From Haloferax gibbonsii ATCC 33959 (GTDB lineage: Archaea; Halobacteriota; Halobacteria; Halobacteriales; Haloferacaceae): DNA of 64,000 nt. A model generated the notes under the pieces. That model searched no databases. It was not told where the DNA came from and saw only the letters and a list, made by a program, of their open reading frames with translations. The stretch's first letter is position 1. Each line of letters starts with the position of its first letter. Positions 49,559 to 57,721 of this stretch are shown here, in pieces. The translations under genes were made by a program, and so were the position numbers. Where the stretch lies: positions 1 to 64,000 of the forward strand of contig NZ_AOLJ01000028.1 in assembly GCF_000336775.1 (NCBI RefSeq), given 5' to 3'.

Positions 49559-51028
49559 CTAGATACCCAAGAAAAGCGGCCACGCGAACAGGAGCAGCCA
49601 CAGGCAGACGGCCGCCGAAAGCGCCGCTCGGCGGGGTTCCGACGACTCGAAGTGACGGCGGCCGGCGACGGCGAGAACCCCGAGGGCAACGAGCACGGCG
49701 AACCGGTGGAGGACGACTTCGACCGGGACGACGGCGACTCCTATCATCGCGAAGTCGGCGACGAGACCCGTCCCGTAGCCGACGAACGCGGTGCCGAACC
49801 ACAGTTCCGACGAGTACCCCCGCGGCAGGCGAGCGGCGAGGACGGCCGGCGCGAGCGCGAACACCGGAAAGAGCAGTCCGGCGACGACCTTCGGGTGGTT
49901 CGGAACGACGCGTTCGAGCCCGAGTGCGGCCGAGCGGACCAAAACCGGGAGCGCGACGAGTGCGACCGCGAGCGCGACGACGCGCTGGAATCGGTCGTCG
50001 GCGAGCCGCGACCAGCGGAGGCGCTCGACGAGCGCGCCGAGTTCGTCTCGGCGAGTGGCGAGCGCGGCGAGTCCACCGACGGCGACGAAGCCGACGGCGA
50101 GCATGGACAGGACGGTTCCGACGCCCGCCGGCCCCGTCTGCGGCGTATCGAGTACCGAGGGGGTGTCGTCGCGTTCGGAGCCGGCGCGCTCTGCGGCCTC
50201 GTCTCTGCCTGTCGCCGACCCGACGCTCGCGGGGCGACGCGCGTCGTCTCTCGGGAGCGTCGAGAGTTGCGGCGGCCCGAGTTCGACGACCGACACCCAG
50301 CCGTCGGCGTCGATGATGCCGCCGTTGGCGAACCGCTCGCGACGAACGTCGACGACGGTCGGGCGGCGCATCAGGTCGCGTTCGACGGCGTGTTGCGGGC
50401 CGGCGAGGCTCGTCACCGTGTGGCGAAGCCGGAACCAGTCCCAGTAGTCTCGGTGGGCCTGAATCGCCGTCCACGAGTCGTCCGGCGTCCCGCCGCCGTA
50501 CAGTCGGAGGTGAGTTCGGCTCCCGAAGTACGTCCCGTCGTGGAGCTGCATCGACTCCGCAATCCACAGCCCGCCCGAGTCCGCGGTGTCGACGAAGGTA
50601 AACCGGTCCGCGCCCGTGGCCGACCCCCACGGGGAGGCCGGCTCGTCGGTGGGGGCCTGTTCGGTGGACGCCTGTTGCCACGACTCGTTCGTCTCGTCCC
50701 ACGTCGCGTCGCGCGAGTACAGGAGCAGCGAGCGGACCCGCGCGGGGTTCCCCTCGACGACGACGTTCACCGGGAGCGTCAGCGCGTCAAACGACCGGTC
50801 TCGGCTGGTGAACGGCCAGAGCCGGTCCCCCCGGTCGCCGACCGGGACCAGCCGAACGTCGTCGGCAGATTTCGGACCGTTCGGTGCCGACTCGGCCGTC
50901 GCGGCCGTCGAAGCGCCCCCGTTCGCGCCGAAATCGACGACGCTCGCGGTCGGCACCGCTGTCGTCGCCAACAGGAGGACGACACCGAGGACGACGAGGC
51001 TCTCGGCCGCCCCGAGACGAGACGCCAT
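49559..51028 (-). CDS. Large membrane protein with LssY-like extracellular domain
   Basis: A 489-residue protein. An N-terminal signal helix is followed by an extracellular domain (about 55-235) with LPVNVVVEGNPARVRSLLLYS, FVDTADSGGLWIAESMQLHDGTYFGSRTHLRLYGGG and HRDYWDWFRLRHTVTSLAG. It recalls the LssY C-terminal domain. Then come one helix (about 305-325) and five to six C-terminal helices. LssY proteins often pair with PAP2 phosphatases, and one lies two genes downstream here. The domain call is from memory and tentative. Confidence 0.55.
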   Translation of the reverse strand: MASRLGAAESLVVLGVVLLLATTAVPTASVVDFGANGGASTAATAESAPNGPKSADDVRLVPVGDRGDRLWPFTSRDRSFDALTLPVNVVVEGNPARVRSLLLYSRDATWDETNESWQQASTEQAPTDEPASPWGSATGADRFTFVDTADSGGLWIAESMQLHDGTYFGSRTHLRLYGGGTPDDSWTAIQAHRDYWDWFRLRHTVTSLAGPQHAVERDLMRRPTVVDVRRERFANGGIIDADGWVSVVELGPPQLSTLPRDDARRPASVGSATGRDEAAERAGSERDDTPSVLDTPQTGPAGVGTVLSMLAVGFVAVGGLAALATRRDELGALVERLRWSRLADDRFQRVVALAVALVALPVLVRSAALGLERVVPNHPKVVAGLLFPVFALAPAVLAARLPRGYSSELWFGTAFVGYGTGLVADFAMIGVAVVPVEVVLHRFAVLVALGVLAVAGRRHFESSEPRRAALSAAVCLWLLLFAWPLFLGI

Positions 51029-51053
51029 TGTGTCGTCTACCCGCCCTCGGGAC

Positions 51054-51074
51054 CCTAATTATTCCGTGCGTAAG
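51054..51074 (-). promoter_or_regulatory. CTTA/ATAATAA-type promoter of the LssY-like gene
   Basis: The minus strand reads CTTA (51074-51071), 7 nt, then AATAATTAGG. The box ends 28 nt before the ATG at 51028. Confidence 0.7.
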
Positions 51075-51121
51075 GTCCGAGTGGACGGATTCCGCGTCGG
51101 TGGCCACGAGCCCACCCGCGG

Positions 51122-51142
51122 TTTAGCACCCGGATAGTAAGA
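51122..51142 (+). promoter_or_regulatory. CTTA-class promoter (TTTA variant) of the arylsulfotransferase-like gene
   Basis: TTTA (51122-51125), 7 nt, then GATAGTAAGA. The box ends 28 nt before the ATG at 51168. It is divergent from the site at 51054-51074. Confidence 0.72.
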
Positions 51143-51167
51143 CCGTCAACCCACGGACGACTACGCA

Positions 51168-52520
51168 ATGGTCGAGCGGACGCATCTGCGAGTCGCCGCG
51201 GCAGTCGCCCTCCTCGTCTGCGCGGGTATCGTCGGGGCCGCGTACCTGAGCCGACCGACCTCGGCGGTGACGGACGCGACCGGCGAGAGCGCACGGGTCG
51301 CGCCCGCGAACGGGACGACGGTCATCGCGACCGACTCGAACACGTGGCTCGGACGAGAGAGCGACGGCCCGCGAGCGAACGCCGAACTCGTCGCGTTCGG
51401 TGCCGACGGAGAGCGGCAATACTACGACGATACCCACACCCGCTACTGGGACGTCGACCCCGTCGAGGGGACGAACGCGACGGTCGAGTACCTCTACGCG
51501 GACCACCTGACACCCGAAGAGTGCGGCGGCGAGAGCGCGTGCACGCGAAACGGCATCGAGCGCGTGAACCTCACCACCGGGAGCGTCGAGGGGATTTACA
51601 GTCGCGTGACCGCCGGGAAGCACTCGACGCGGTGGCACGACGGCGACAGACTGAGCGATTCGACGTACGTCGTCGCCGACATCGCCGCTGACCGCGTGTT
51701 CGTCGTGAACACGACGACGGACATCGTCGAGTGGTCGTGGGACGCGCAGGCGGCGTTCGACCCCGCGACGACCGGCGGGCCGTACCCGTCCGATTGGACC
51801 CACCTCAACGACGTCGAGGTGCTCGAAAGCGGGCTCATTCAGGTCAGCCTCCGCAACCACGACAGAGTGGTGTACCTCGACCGCGAGACCGGCCTCGTCG
51901 AGAACCGGACGCTCGGAAACGGGTCTCACGGCGTCCTCTACGAGCAACACAACCCCGATTACATCGAGAACCCGGACGGCGACGACGCCGTCCTCGTCGC
52001 CGATTCGGAGAACAACCGCCTCGTCGAATACCGCGACACCGGTGGCGAGTGGGTTCGCTCGTGGGTCTGGCAGGACAAGCGACTCCAGTGGGCGCGAGAC
52101 GCCGACAGACTCCCGAACGGCCACACGCTCGTGACGGACTCGAACGGCAACCGCGTGTTCGAACTGGACGAGACCGGCGAGGTCGTCTGGAGCGTCCCCG
52201 TCGCGTTCCCCTACGAGGCCGAGCGCCTCGGGACCGGCGACGAGAGCGCTGGCGGTCCGCCGGCACACGAACTCGGCCTCCGGAATCGGACGGCCGGCGG
52301 CTCGACGGTCGGAGACGGCGGCCCGTCTCAGTCGTCGGTACTCCCCGGACCGGTCGTGAACGCCGTCTACTACGTCCTCCCGCGGTGGATGGGCGTCACA
52401 GAGCTGCTGGTGTCCTGTCTCGGGCTCGCCGTCGGAGCCCTGTGGGCCATCGCCGAACTGCGGTGGCTCCCGTACCGCGTCTCGCTCACGAACCCCGTCT
52501 CGCTTCGAAAGCGGAGGTGA
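51168..52520 (+). CDS. Arylsulfotransferase-like beta-propeller membrane protein
   Basis: A 450-residue protein with an N-terminal signal anchor. The six-bladed propeller of the ASST-like family (PF14269 type) shows DWTHLNDVEVLESGLIQVSLRNHDRVVYLDRETG, HGVLYEQHNPDYI, VLVADSENNRLVEY and RLPNGHTLVTDSNGNRVFELDETGEVVWS. Two hydrophobic segments near the C-terminus (about 400-437) anchor it. Conserved His residues of the family are visible (WTHLND, SHGV). It may sulfate a surface glycan, or only bind. It is followed 10 nt later by a GT-C gene, forming an operon. Confidence 0.8.
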   Translation: MVERTHLRVAAAVALLVCAGIVGAAYLSRPTSAVTDATGESARVAPANGTTVIATDSNTWLGRESDGPRANAELVAFGADGERQYYDDTHTRYWDVDPVEGTNATVEYLYADHLTPEECGGESACTRNGIERVNLTTGSVEGIYSRVTAGKHSTRWHDGDRLSDSTYVVADIAADRVFVVNTTTDIVEWSWDAQAAFDPATTGGPYPSDWTHLNDVEVLESGLIQVSLRNHDRVVYLDRETGLVENRTLGNGSHGVLYEQHNPDYIENPDGDDAVLVADSENNRLVEYRDTGGEWVRSWVWQDKRLQWARDADRLPNGHTLVTDSNGNRVFELDETGEVVWSVPVAFPYEAERLGTGDESAGGPPAHELGLRNRTAGGSTVGDGGPSQSSVLPGPVVNAVYYVLPRWMGVTELLVSCLGLAVGALWAIAELRWLPYRVSLTNPVSLRKRR

Positions 52521-52530
52521 GAGCTACTCC

Positions 52531-54234
52531 ATGAACTCAACGACCGACGACACGGCGAACGGCCTCGACCCCGCGGCACCGGGCCGCGCGAACGCGTTCA
52601 CCGACGGCGTTCCCGGCCTCGGCCGCGAGAGCCACGCGTGGTTCGCCCTCGCCCTCGTCGCCGGACTCGTCGTCTCGGTGACGTACGTGGCGACCCACGA
52701 CTACCCGGCCTACGGGTCCGGGCTGTACCTCGAAATCGCCGAGCAGATTCGGACCGGCGGCTACGCGCTCCCGACTTCGATTCCGTACTACGACGGCGGG
52801 ATTCCGTTCGCGTACCCGCCCCTTCAGTTCTACGCGGTCGCGCTCCTGACCGACCTCGGCGTCTCGGGAACGACGCTCAGCCTCGTCCTCCCGGCCGTGG
52901 TGACGGTACTCTACCTCGTTCCGTACTACGGAATCGCGCTCGAACTCCTCCCCACGCGGCGGCAGGCGGGGGTCGCGACGGCGATTCTCGCGGTCGCTCC
53001 ACCGGTCCTGCAGTGGCACCTCTCGGCCGGCGGCATCGTCCGCGCGTCCGCGTTCTTTCTGTCTCTCTGCGGGGTTTACGTCGGGGCGAGGCTGTTCCGC
53101 CGCGGCACCCGGCGGCCGCTGTGGGTCGGCTCCGGCGTCATCTGCTTCGGACTGACCGTCCTCTCGCACCCGACGTACACCGTGTTTTTCGGAGTCAGTT
53201 GGCTCGTCCTCTACGCGATGCTCGACCGAACGCTGCCCGGGCTCCTCAGCGGTGCCGCGGTGGCTCTCGGGGGACTCGTCCTCGCCGCGCCGTGGTGGGC
53301 CAACGTCGTCACCACTCACGGCGTCGGGGCCTTCGTGGGTGCGGCGGGCAGTCACAGCGGTATCGCCGGCGGCGTCGGTCGGCTCCTCGACCAGTTCGTC
53401 TACCCGCTGGACCCGACCGTCGTCACGGTGTTCTTCCTCGCGAGCTTCGCCGCCGCGGGCGTGCTCGTCTCTCGGAGGACGTTCACGCTGCCGCTTTGGC
53501 TCTTCGTCTGCGCGTACGTCATCGGGAAGGAGCGCTTCCAGTTCGTCGCCGGCGCGATGATGATTTCGACGGTGCTTTTCGGCGTCGTCGTGCCGCGGCT
53601 GACCGACGGCGTTCGCGGGTCGCTCGACAACCGGCAGTTGATGGCCTCGTCGCTGGTCGTGGTCCTCGTCGTCGGGACGAGCCTCGGCGGGTTCTACGCC
53701 GCGAGCGGCCTCGGCGCGGCACACCACGGCAGTCCGAGTCTCCCCTCGTTCATGGACGACGACGACCGAGAGGCCATGGAGTGGGCGAGAAACGACACCG
53801 ACGCGAACGCGTCGTTCGTCGTGCTCTCGGACGCGGCCGAGTGGTTCCCGCACCACGCGAAGCGGACGATGCTCGTGGGCCCGTGGGGGGTCGAATGGAA
53901 GAGCCCCGACAGGTACTACGACCAGATTTCGGCGTTCAAAACGGCGAGCACCTGCGAGAACGCGACCTGCGTGACCGCGTCGATGGAGTCCGTCGACGCC
54001 TCGCCCGACTACCTGTACGTCCCCCGCGGGACGTACACCGTCCGGGGGCTCGAAGAAGACGGGACCGAGCGACTTCGCACCTCGCTCGCGGACAGTTCCC
54101 GGTATCGACGAGTCTACGGAAACGACGGGGTCGTGGTGTACGAGGTCGTGTCGGGCGATACCGACGCCTCGACGACCGAACCCGCCGTTTTGTCGGACGC
54201 TAAGCGACGCCGACCGGGATTATCCGGCCGATAG
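52531..54234 (+). CDS. GT-C-type membrane glycosyltransferase
   Basis: A 567-residue protein with about 11 membrane helices in the first 410 residues and an extracellular C-terminal domain of about 155 residues. The first loop after helix 1 contains ATHDYPAYGSGLYLEIAEQIRTGG, with acidic residues placed as in GT39/GT83 enzymes, and GGIPFAYPPLQFY. It probably uses a polyprenyl-phosphate sugar on the outer face. It is cotranscribed with the arylsulfotransferase-like gene. Confidence 0.75.
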   Translation: MNSTTDDTANGLDPAAPGRANAFTDGVPGLGRESHAWFALALVAGLVVSVTYVATHDYPAYGSGLYLEIAEQIRTGGYALPTSIPYYDGGIPFAYPPLQFYAVALLTDLGVSGTTLSLVLPAVVTVLYLVPYYGIALELLPTRRQAGVATAILAVAPPVLQWHLSAGGIVRASAFFLSLCGVYVGARLFRRGTRRPLWVGSGVICFGLTVLSHPTYTVFFGVSWLVLYAMLDRTLPGLLSGAAVALGGLVLAAPWWANVVTTHGVGAFVGAAGSHSGIAGGVGRLLDQFVYPLDPTVVTVFFLASFAAAGVLVSRRTFTLPLWLFVCAYVIGKERFQFVAGAMMISTVLFGVVVPRLTDGVRGSLDNRQLMASSLVVVLVVGTSLGGFYAASGLGAAHHGSPSLPSFMDDDDREAMEWARNDTDANASFVVLSDAAEWFPHHAKRTMLVGPWGVEWKSPDRYYDQISAFKTASTCENATCVTASMESVDASPDYLYVPRGTYTVRGLEEDGTERLRTSLADSSRYRRVYGNDGVVVYEVVSGDTDASTTEPAVLSDAKRRRPGLSGR

Positions 54235-54239
54235 TAAAC
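54219..54239 (+). promoter_or_regulatory. CTTA-class promoter (ATTA variant) of the phosphohexomutase-like gene
   Basis: ATTA (54219-54222), 7 nt, then GATAGTAAAC. The box ends 26 nt before the ATG at 54263. It lies inside the 3' end of the preceding GT-C gene. Confidence 0.68.
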
Positions 54240-54262
54240 ACCCCTCGGGCGGACAGTGGGGT

Positions 54263-55597
54263 ATGTTCGCACCATCACGAATCCGCGGTTCGTACGGGAC
54301 GCAGGTGACCGCGAAACTCGCCCTCAAAGCCGGTCGCGCCCTCGCCGGAACGGGCGACGAAATCGTCGTGGGCCACGACCCGAGCGACAGCGCTCGCCTC
54401 CTCGCTGACGCGGTCGCGACCGGGGTCTGCGAGTGCGGCGGCACCGTCCACCGACTCGGGCCGGTGGCGAGCCCGACCGTCTCTCACGGGGTGCGGCGAC
54501 TCGGCGGCGACGCCGGCGTGGCGGTGACGACCGTCAGCGACCCCGCCGAGGACACCGGGCTGAAACTGTTCGACGACGACGGCTCGCGCCTCTCGTGGGA
54601 GCGACAGAGCAGGGTCGTCCGCCGGGTCAACGGCTCGTCGGCCGAGGTCGCCCCGTGGGACGAAATCGGCGAGGAACGTCGCTGGGACGACGCCGCGGCA
54701 CATCACCTCGACCACCTCTGCGAGGGGCGAACTTCGGTCTCCGACACGCGCGTCGTGGTCGACGTCGGCGAGCGGGACGACGACATCATGGCCGACGCGC
54801 TCGACCGACTCGGCTGCGACGTCGAGCGCCTCGACGGAACCGCGGACGACTCGTTTCCGCGCCGTCGGGTCGCCTCGGGCGACGACGCGTGCGGGACGCT
54901 CCGCCGAGCGGTCGCGGCCTCGGACGCCGATATCGGTCTGGCTCACGACGCCGACGCGGACCGCCTCGTGGCCGTCGACGAGACCGGCGAGGTCGTCGGC
55001 GGAGACGCGCTCCTCGCGCTGTTCGCGCGAGAGACGGTCCGCGATGCGGACGGGGACGCCCGCGTCGCCGTGCCGCTGGAGGCGAGCCGTCGCATCGGAG
55101 AGGTCGTCTCCGACGCGGGGGGAAGCATCGTCCGGGTCGAGATGGACGGGATTCCGGGGTCCGGACCGGCGGCGGACGCGGACGTCGTCTTCGGCGGCGA
55201 GCCGAGCGGCGTCTACCAGTGGCCGGCCGAGTCGCCCTGTCCGGACGCGACGCTCTCGGCGATTCGCCTCGCGCGGCTCGTCGACGAGGGGGCGGCGCTC
55301 TCCGAACAGGCGGGCGACGTGGCGGCGTACCCGCTGTTTTTCGACTCGTTCGCGGTCGACAACTGCGCCCGCGAGATGACGCGGCTCGCGACGGAGTGTC
55401 AGGCGCGCTTCGACGACGTTCGGACCGACGACGGCATCTTCGTCGACCGCGGCGACGCGTGGTTCGTCGTCAGGGCGAGCCGAACCGAGCGCGTCCTTCG
55501 CGTGACCGTCGAAGGGACGTCCCGGAACAGCGCGAAGCGGCTGTTCGACGCGGTTCGGGAGCTCGTGTCCGACGAGAAAGCGACGCTCACAGCCTGA
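54263..55597 (+). CDS. Phosphohexomutase-family pseudoenzyme (GlmM paralog)
   Basis: A 444-residue protein, colinear with the GlmM at 3.3 kb over its whole length. FGTSGVRG has become FAPSRIRG (2-9). The catalytic ASHNP loop is TVSDP (90-94), so the phosphorylated Ser aligns with Val91, with a Ser one position later. The metal loop DGDADR is DADADR. The sugar loop GGEPSG is kept. The phosphate loop RASGT is RASRT. Standard mutase activity looks improbable, while substrate binding may persist. It could act as a regulator or sensor of hexosamine phosphate. It has its own leaderless CTTA-class promoter, so it is an expressed gene and not decaying DNA. Confidence 0.85.
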   Translation: MFAPSRIRGSYGTQVTAKLALKAGRALAGTGDEIVVGHDPSDSARLLADAVATGVCECGGTVHRLGPVASPTVSHGVRRLGGDAGVAVTTVSDPAEDTGLKLFDDDGSRLSWERQSRVVRRVNGSSAEVAPWDEIGEERRWDDAAAHHLDHLCEGRTSVSDTRVVVDVGERDDDIMADALDRLGCDVERLDGTADDSFPRRRVASGDDACGTLRRAVAASDADIGLAHDADADRLVAVDETGEVVGGDALLALFARETVRDADGDARVAVPLEASRRIGEVVSDAGGSIVRVEMDGIPGSGPAADADVVFGGEPSGVYQWPAESPCPDATLSAIRLARLVDEGAALSEQAGDVAAYPLFFDSFAVDNCAREMTRLATECQARFDDVRTDDGIFVDRGDAWFVVRASRTERVLRVTVEGTSRNSAKRLFDAVRELVSDEKATLTA

Positions 55598-55601
55598 CCG
55601 A

Positions 55602-55686
55602 ACCCGCACCCATACCCGTACCCCACCTGCACCCACACCCGTACCCCACCCGCACCCACACCCGTACCCCACCCGCACCCGAACCA
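55602..55686. repeat. 24-bp GC-rich tandem repeat, about 3.5 copies
   Basis: Imperfect 24-bp units built of ACCCGCACC, CACACCCGTACC and CCACC follow directly after the mutase-like stop codon. The minus strand carries more than eight runs of GGG separated by 2-5 nt, a strong G-quadruplex pattern. The tract separates the polysaccharide region from ordinary genes and may act as a transcription or replication block. Confidence 0.85.
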
Positions 55687-55726
55687 ACACCGCTCGTCGG
55701 CGACCGCGCGGGTGGGCACAACACAC

Positions 55727-55734
55727 ATATCGGC
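55727..55734 (+). promoter_or_regulatory. TATA-like box of the SprT-like gene
   Basis: ACATATCG ends about 27 nt before the GTG at 55760 and supports that start over the upstream GTG at 55712. Confidence 0.45.
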
Positions 55735-55759
55735 TCGCTCCGAACCACGGCCCGAAACC

Positions 55760-56356
55760 GTGGGACACGAAGACGGGAGCCTCGGCGGGTACGACGCTAT
55801 CGAGACCGGCGACGAGCTGGTGAGCTGGTCGCGGACGTACTGCCGCCGCGCGGCGAGCCACTACGACTTCACCGTGGACTTACACCGCGTCCGATGGGAA
55901 GTGTCTACTCGCGCGAAACGGCGGGCTGCGGCCGTGAAGACACCGAGCGTCGACGACGCGAGGGTCGGGGAGCCGAGGCGGTGGACCGGCACGTCGTCGC
56001 AATCGGCCGAACTCGACGCCGCGCCCACGTGTACCATGTCGCTGTCGTGGCGGGCGTTCGAGTCGTTCGACCGCGAGGAATGGACGGCGACGCTCCGGCA
56101 CGAACTCGTCCACGTCGAGCAGTTTCAGGCGTTCGGCGCGACCGACCACGGCCCGGCGTTCAAGCGCCGCGCCGAGGCGGTCGACGCGCCGGTCCGCGTC
56201 CGCCGGTTCGCGGAGCCGAAGTACACCCTCACCTGCGAGGCCTGCGGCGCGGACGTCGCCTACCGCTACCGCGAGTGCAAACTGGTCCGCGAGTCGGCCG
56301 CCTATCGCTCCGCCTGCTGCGAAGCGCCGCTCGACTGCAGAGAGCGCGAAGAGTAG
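55760..56356 (+). CDS. SprT-like zinc metalloprotease-domain protein
   Basis: A 198-residue protein. A helical N-domain (YDAIETGDELVSWSRTYCRRAASHYDF) precedes the HExxH active site TLRHELVHVEQFQAFGATDHGPAFKRRAEAV. A C-terminal zinc ribbon has CEACGADVAYRYRECK and CCEAPLDC. The architecture matches SprT/Spartan-like proteins, which cleave DNA-bound proteins in eukaryotes; the archaeal role is unproven. It is unrelated to the glycan genes. Confidence 0.85.
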   Translation: MGHEDGSLGGYDAIETGDELVSWSRTYCRRAASHYDFTVDLHRVRWEVSTRAKRRAAAVKTPSVDDARVGEPRRWTGTSSQSAELDAAPTCTMSLSWRAFESFDREEWTATLRHELVHVEQFQAFGATDHGPAFKRRAEAVDAPVRVRRFAEPKYTLTCEACGADVAYRYRECKLVRESAAYRSACCEAPLDCREREE

Positions 56357-56388
56357 CGGGCGAAAACCACGTTCCGAGCGGCGAACGA

Positions 56389-56583
56389 CTACCGACTCGG
56401 CGGGTGCGCCCGGGCCTCCCGAATCGCCACGAACGCGACGACGAGGACGAACACGAGCGCCAGGAAGAACTCGACGCCGGGAACGGTTCCGGCGACGGCC
56501 CAAACGTACACGTCCTCCGCACCGAGGATGACGAACAGTCCGAGGAGAATCACCACGCCGGTTCGACCGATGCCGAGTCTCAT
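56389..56583 (-). CDS. 64-residue two-helix membrane protein
   Basis: The ATG at 56583 gives MRLGIGRTGVVILLGLFVILG, a first helix. A second helix (FFLALVFVLVVAFVAIRE) follows, then a short charged tail. A CTTATG box at 56610-56615 lies at -27, giving a leaderless start; the longer frame to 56661 runs through it. No family is recognised. It is convergent with the SprT-like gene. Confidence 0.6.
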   Translation of the reverse strand: MRLGIGRTGVVILLGLFVILGAEDVYVWAVAGTVPGVEFFLALVFVLVVAFVAIREARAHPPSR

Positions 56584-56639
56584 ACGTTCGTCTTGCCACC
56601 GCGACAACATAAGCCTTGGATTCGACTGCCGGCCCGCGA

Positions 56640-56840
56640 GACGGTCGGTATTGCCCACCAATACAAATACTGCACCGCAGCAGAGCGTCTCCCGAATTAG
56701 CTTTTCCGCTCAATCAGAAGCTGGGGTGACAATGCAATCATTCACGACCGATTCAAAAACATCCGAATAGGAAAGTCCGATAAATAAGAAATAGCGTTCA
56801 GCAATAATTTATATTGTTTGCAATACTATCTCGGCAGTTG
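56640..56840. other. AT-rich intergenic island
   Basis: About 200 bp of clearly AT-richer DNA in the 56584-56986 gap. It includes GATAAATAAGAAATAG and a partial palindrome CAATA..TT..ATTG near 56800-56815. No ORF is present. It could hold a distant promoter for the DUF1028 gene or be a relic of inserted DNA. Confidence 0.45.
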
Positions 56841-56986
56841 CGAACGGGAAGAGCGCCGAATCCGGTGCGAGACTCGACAGAGTCCTAACTGTTACGCCGC
56901 ACTCGGACACCACCCGCGTCTCCGTTCCGCCCCGCGAGAGGGAGAGTATTTACCGCGCGAGCGTGACCGAAACGCAGTACCGAACC

Positions 56987-57676
56987 ATGCGACACGTCCC
57001 AGGAACCTTCTCGATAGCGGCGCGCGACCCGGACGCGAACGTCTTCGGCGCGGCGGTGACGACCGGCACGGTCGCCGTCGGCGCGACCTGTCCCTACGTG
57101 AGCGCCGGCGGCGCGGCGGTCACGCAGTCGTACACGAAGACCGAACACGGCCGCGACGCGGTCGCCCGCGCGGAAGCCGGCGAGCGCATCGACGACGCCT
57201 TCGAATCCCTCCTCGACGCCGACGACCACGCCGCCTATCGGCAGGTCCACGGCGTCGGCGCGGCCGGCGAGTTCGCCTTCACCGGCGGCGAGTGCGTCTC
57301 GTGGGCCGGCCACCGCGTCGGCGACGACTACACCGTCGCGGGCAACATGCTCGCCGGCGAGGCGGTCGTCGAGGCGACCGCCGAAGCGTACGAGTCCGCC
57401 GACGGCGACATGGCCGACCGACTCGTCTCGGCGCTCGAAGCCGGCGAGGCGGCCGGCGGCGACGACCGCGGCGAGATGAGCGCCGCGGTGCTCGTCCACG
57501 CGCCGACGCCGGAGTTCTACCACAACCTCCGGGTCGACCTCTCCGACGAACCGGTGTCCGACCTCCGCGACCTGCTCGCGGAGGCGCGGCGCGCGAAAGA
57601 CCAGATTCGCCGCGAGACGGACGCGCAGTTCGGCGACTACCCCGACGAGATTCTCGACTTCGGCGTCAAGTACTGA
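56987..57676 (+). CDS. DUF1028 family protein (Ntn-hydrolase-like)
   Basis: A 229-residue protein with the DUF1028 pattern. It begins GTFSIAARDPDANVFGAAVTTGTVAVGATCPYVSAGGAAVTQSYT and continues QVHGVGAAGEFAFTGGECVSWAGHRVGDDYTVAGNMLAGEAVV. Members share the Ntn-hydrolase fold and often neighbour amino-acid or peptide catabolism genes, here a dipeptide transporter and an M20 hydrolase. The ATG at 56987 is chosen because TATTTA (56947-56952) lies 35 nt upstream; the GTG at 56963 would be too close to it. Confidence 0.88.
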   Translation: MRHVPGTFSIAARDPDANVFGAAVTTGTVAVGATCPYVSAGGAAVTQSYTKTEHGRDAVARAEAGERIDDAFESLLDADDHAAYRQVHGVGAAGEFAFTGGECVSWAGHRVGDDYTVAGNMLAGEAVVEATAEAYESADGDMADRLVSALEAGEAAGGDDRGEMSAAVLVHAPTPEFYHNLRVDLSDEPVSDLRDLLAEARRAKDQIRRETDAQFGDYPDEILDFGVKY

Positions 57677-57721
57677 ACCGGCTTCGGCGCTAAATACTGA
57701 GAAGAGACCGCGCGGGCGGAT

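Noticed and set aside
55602-55686. Possible CRISPR array
   Set aside because: Units are directly adjacent with no spacers and no cas genes nearby.
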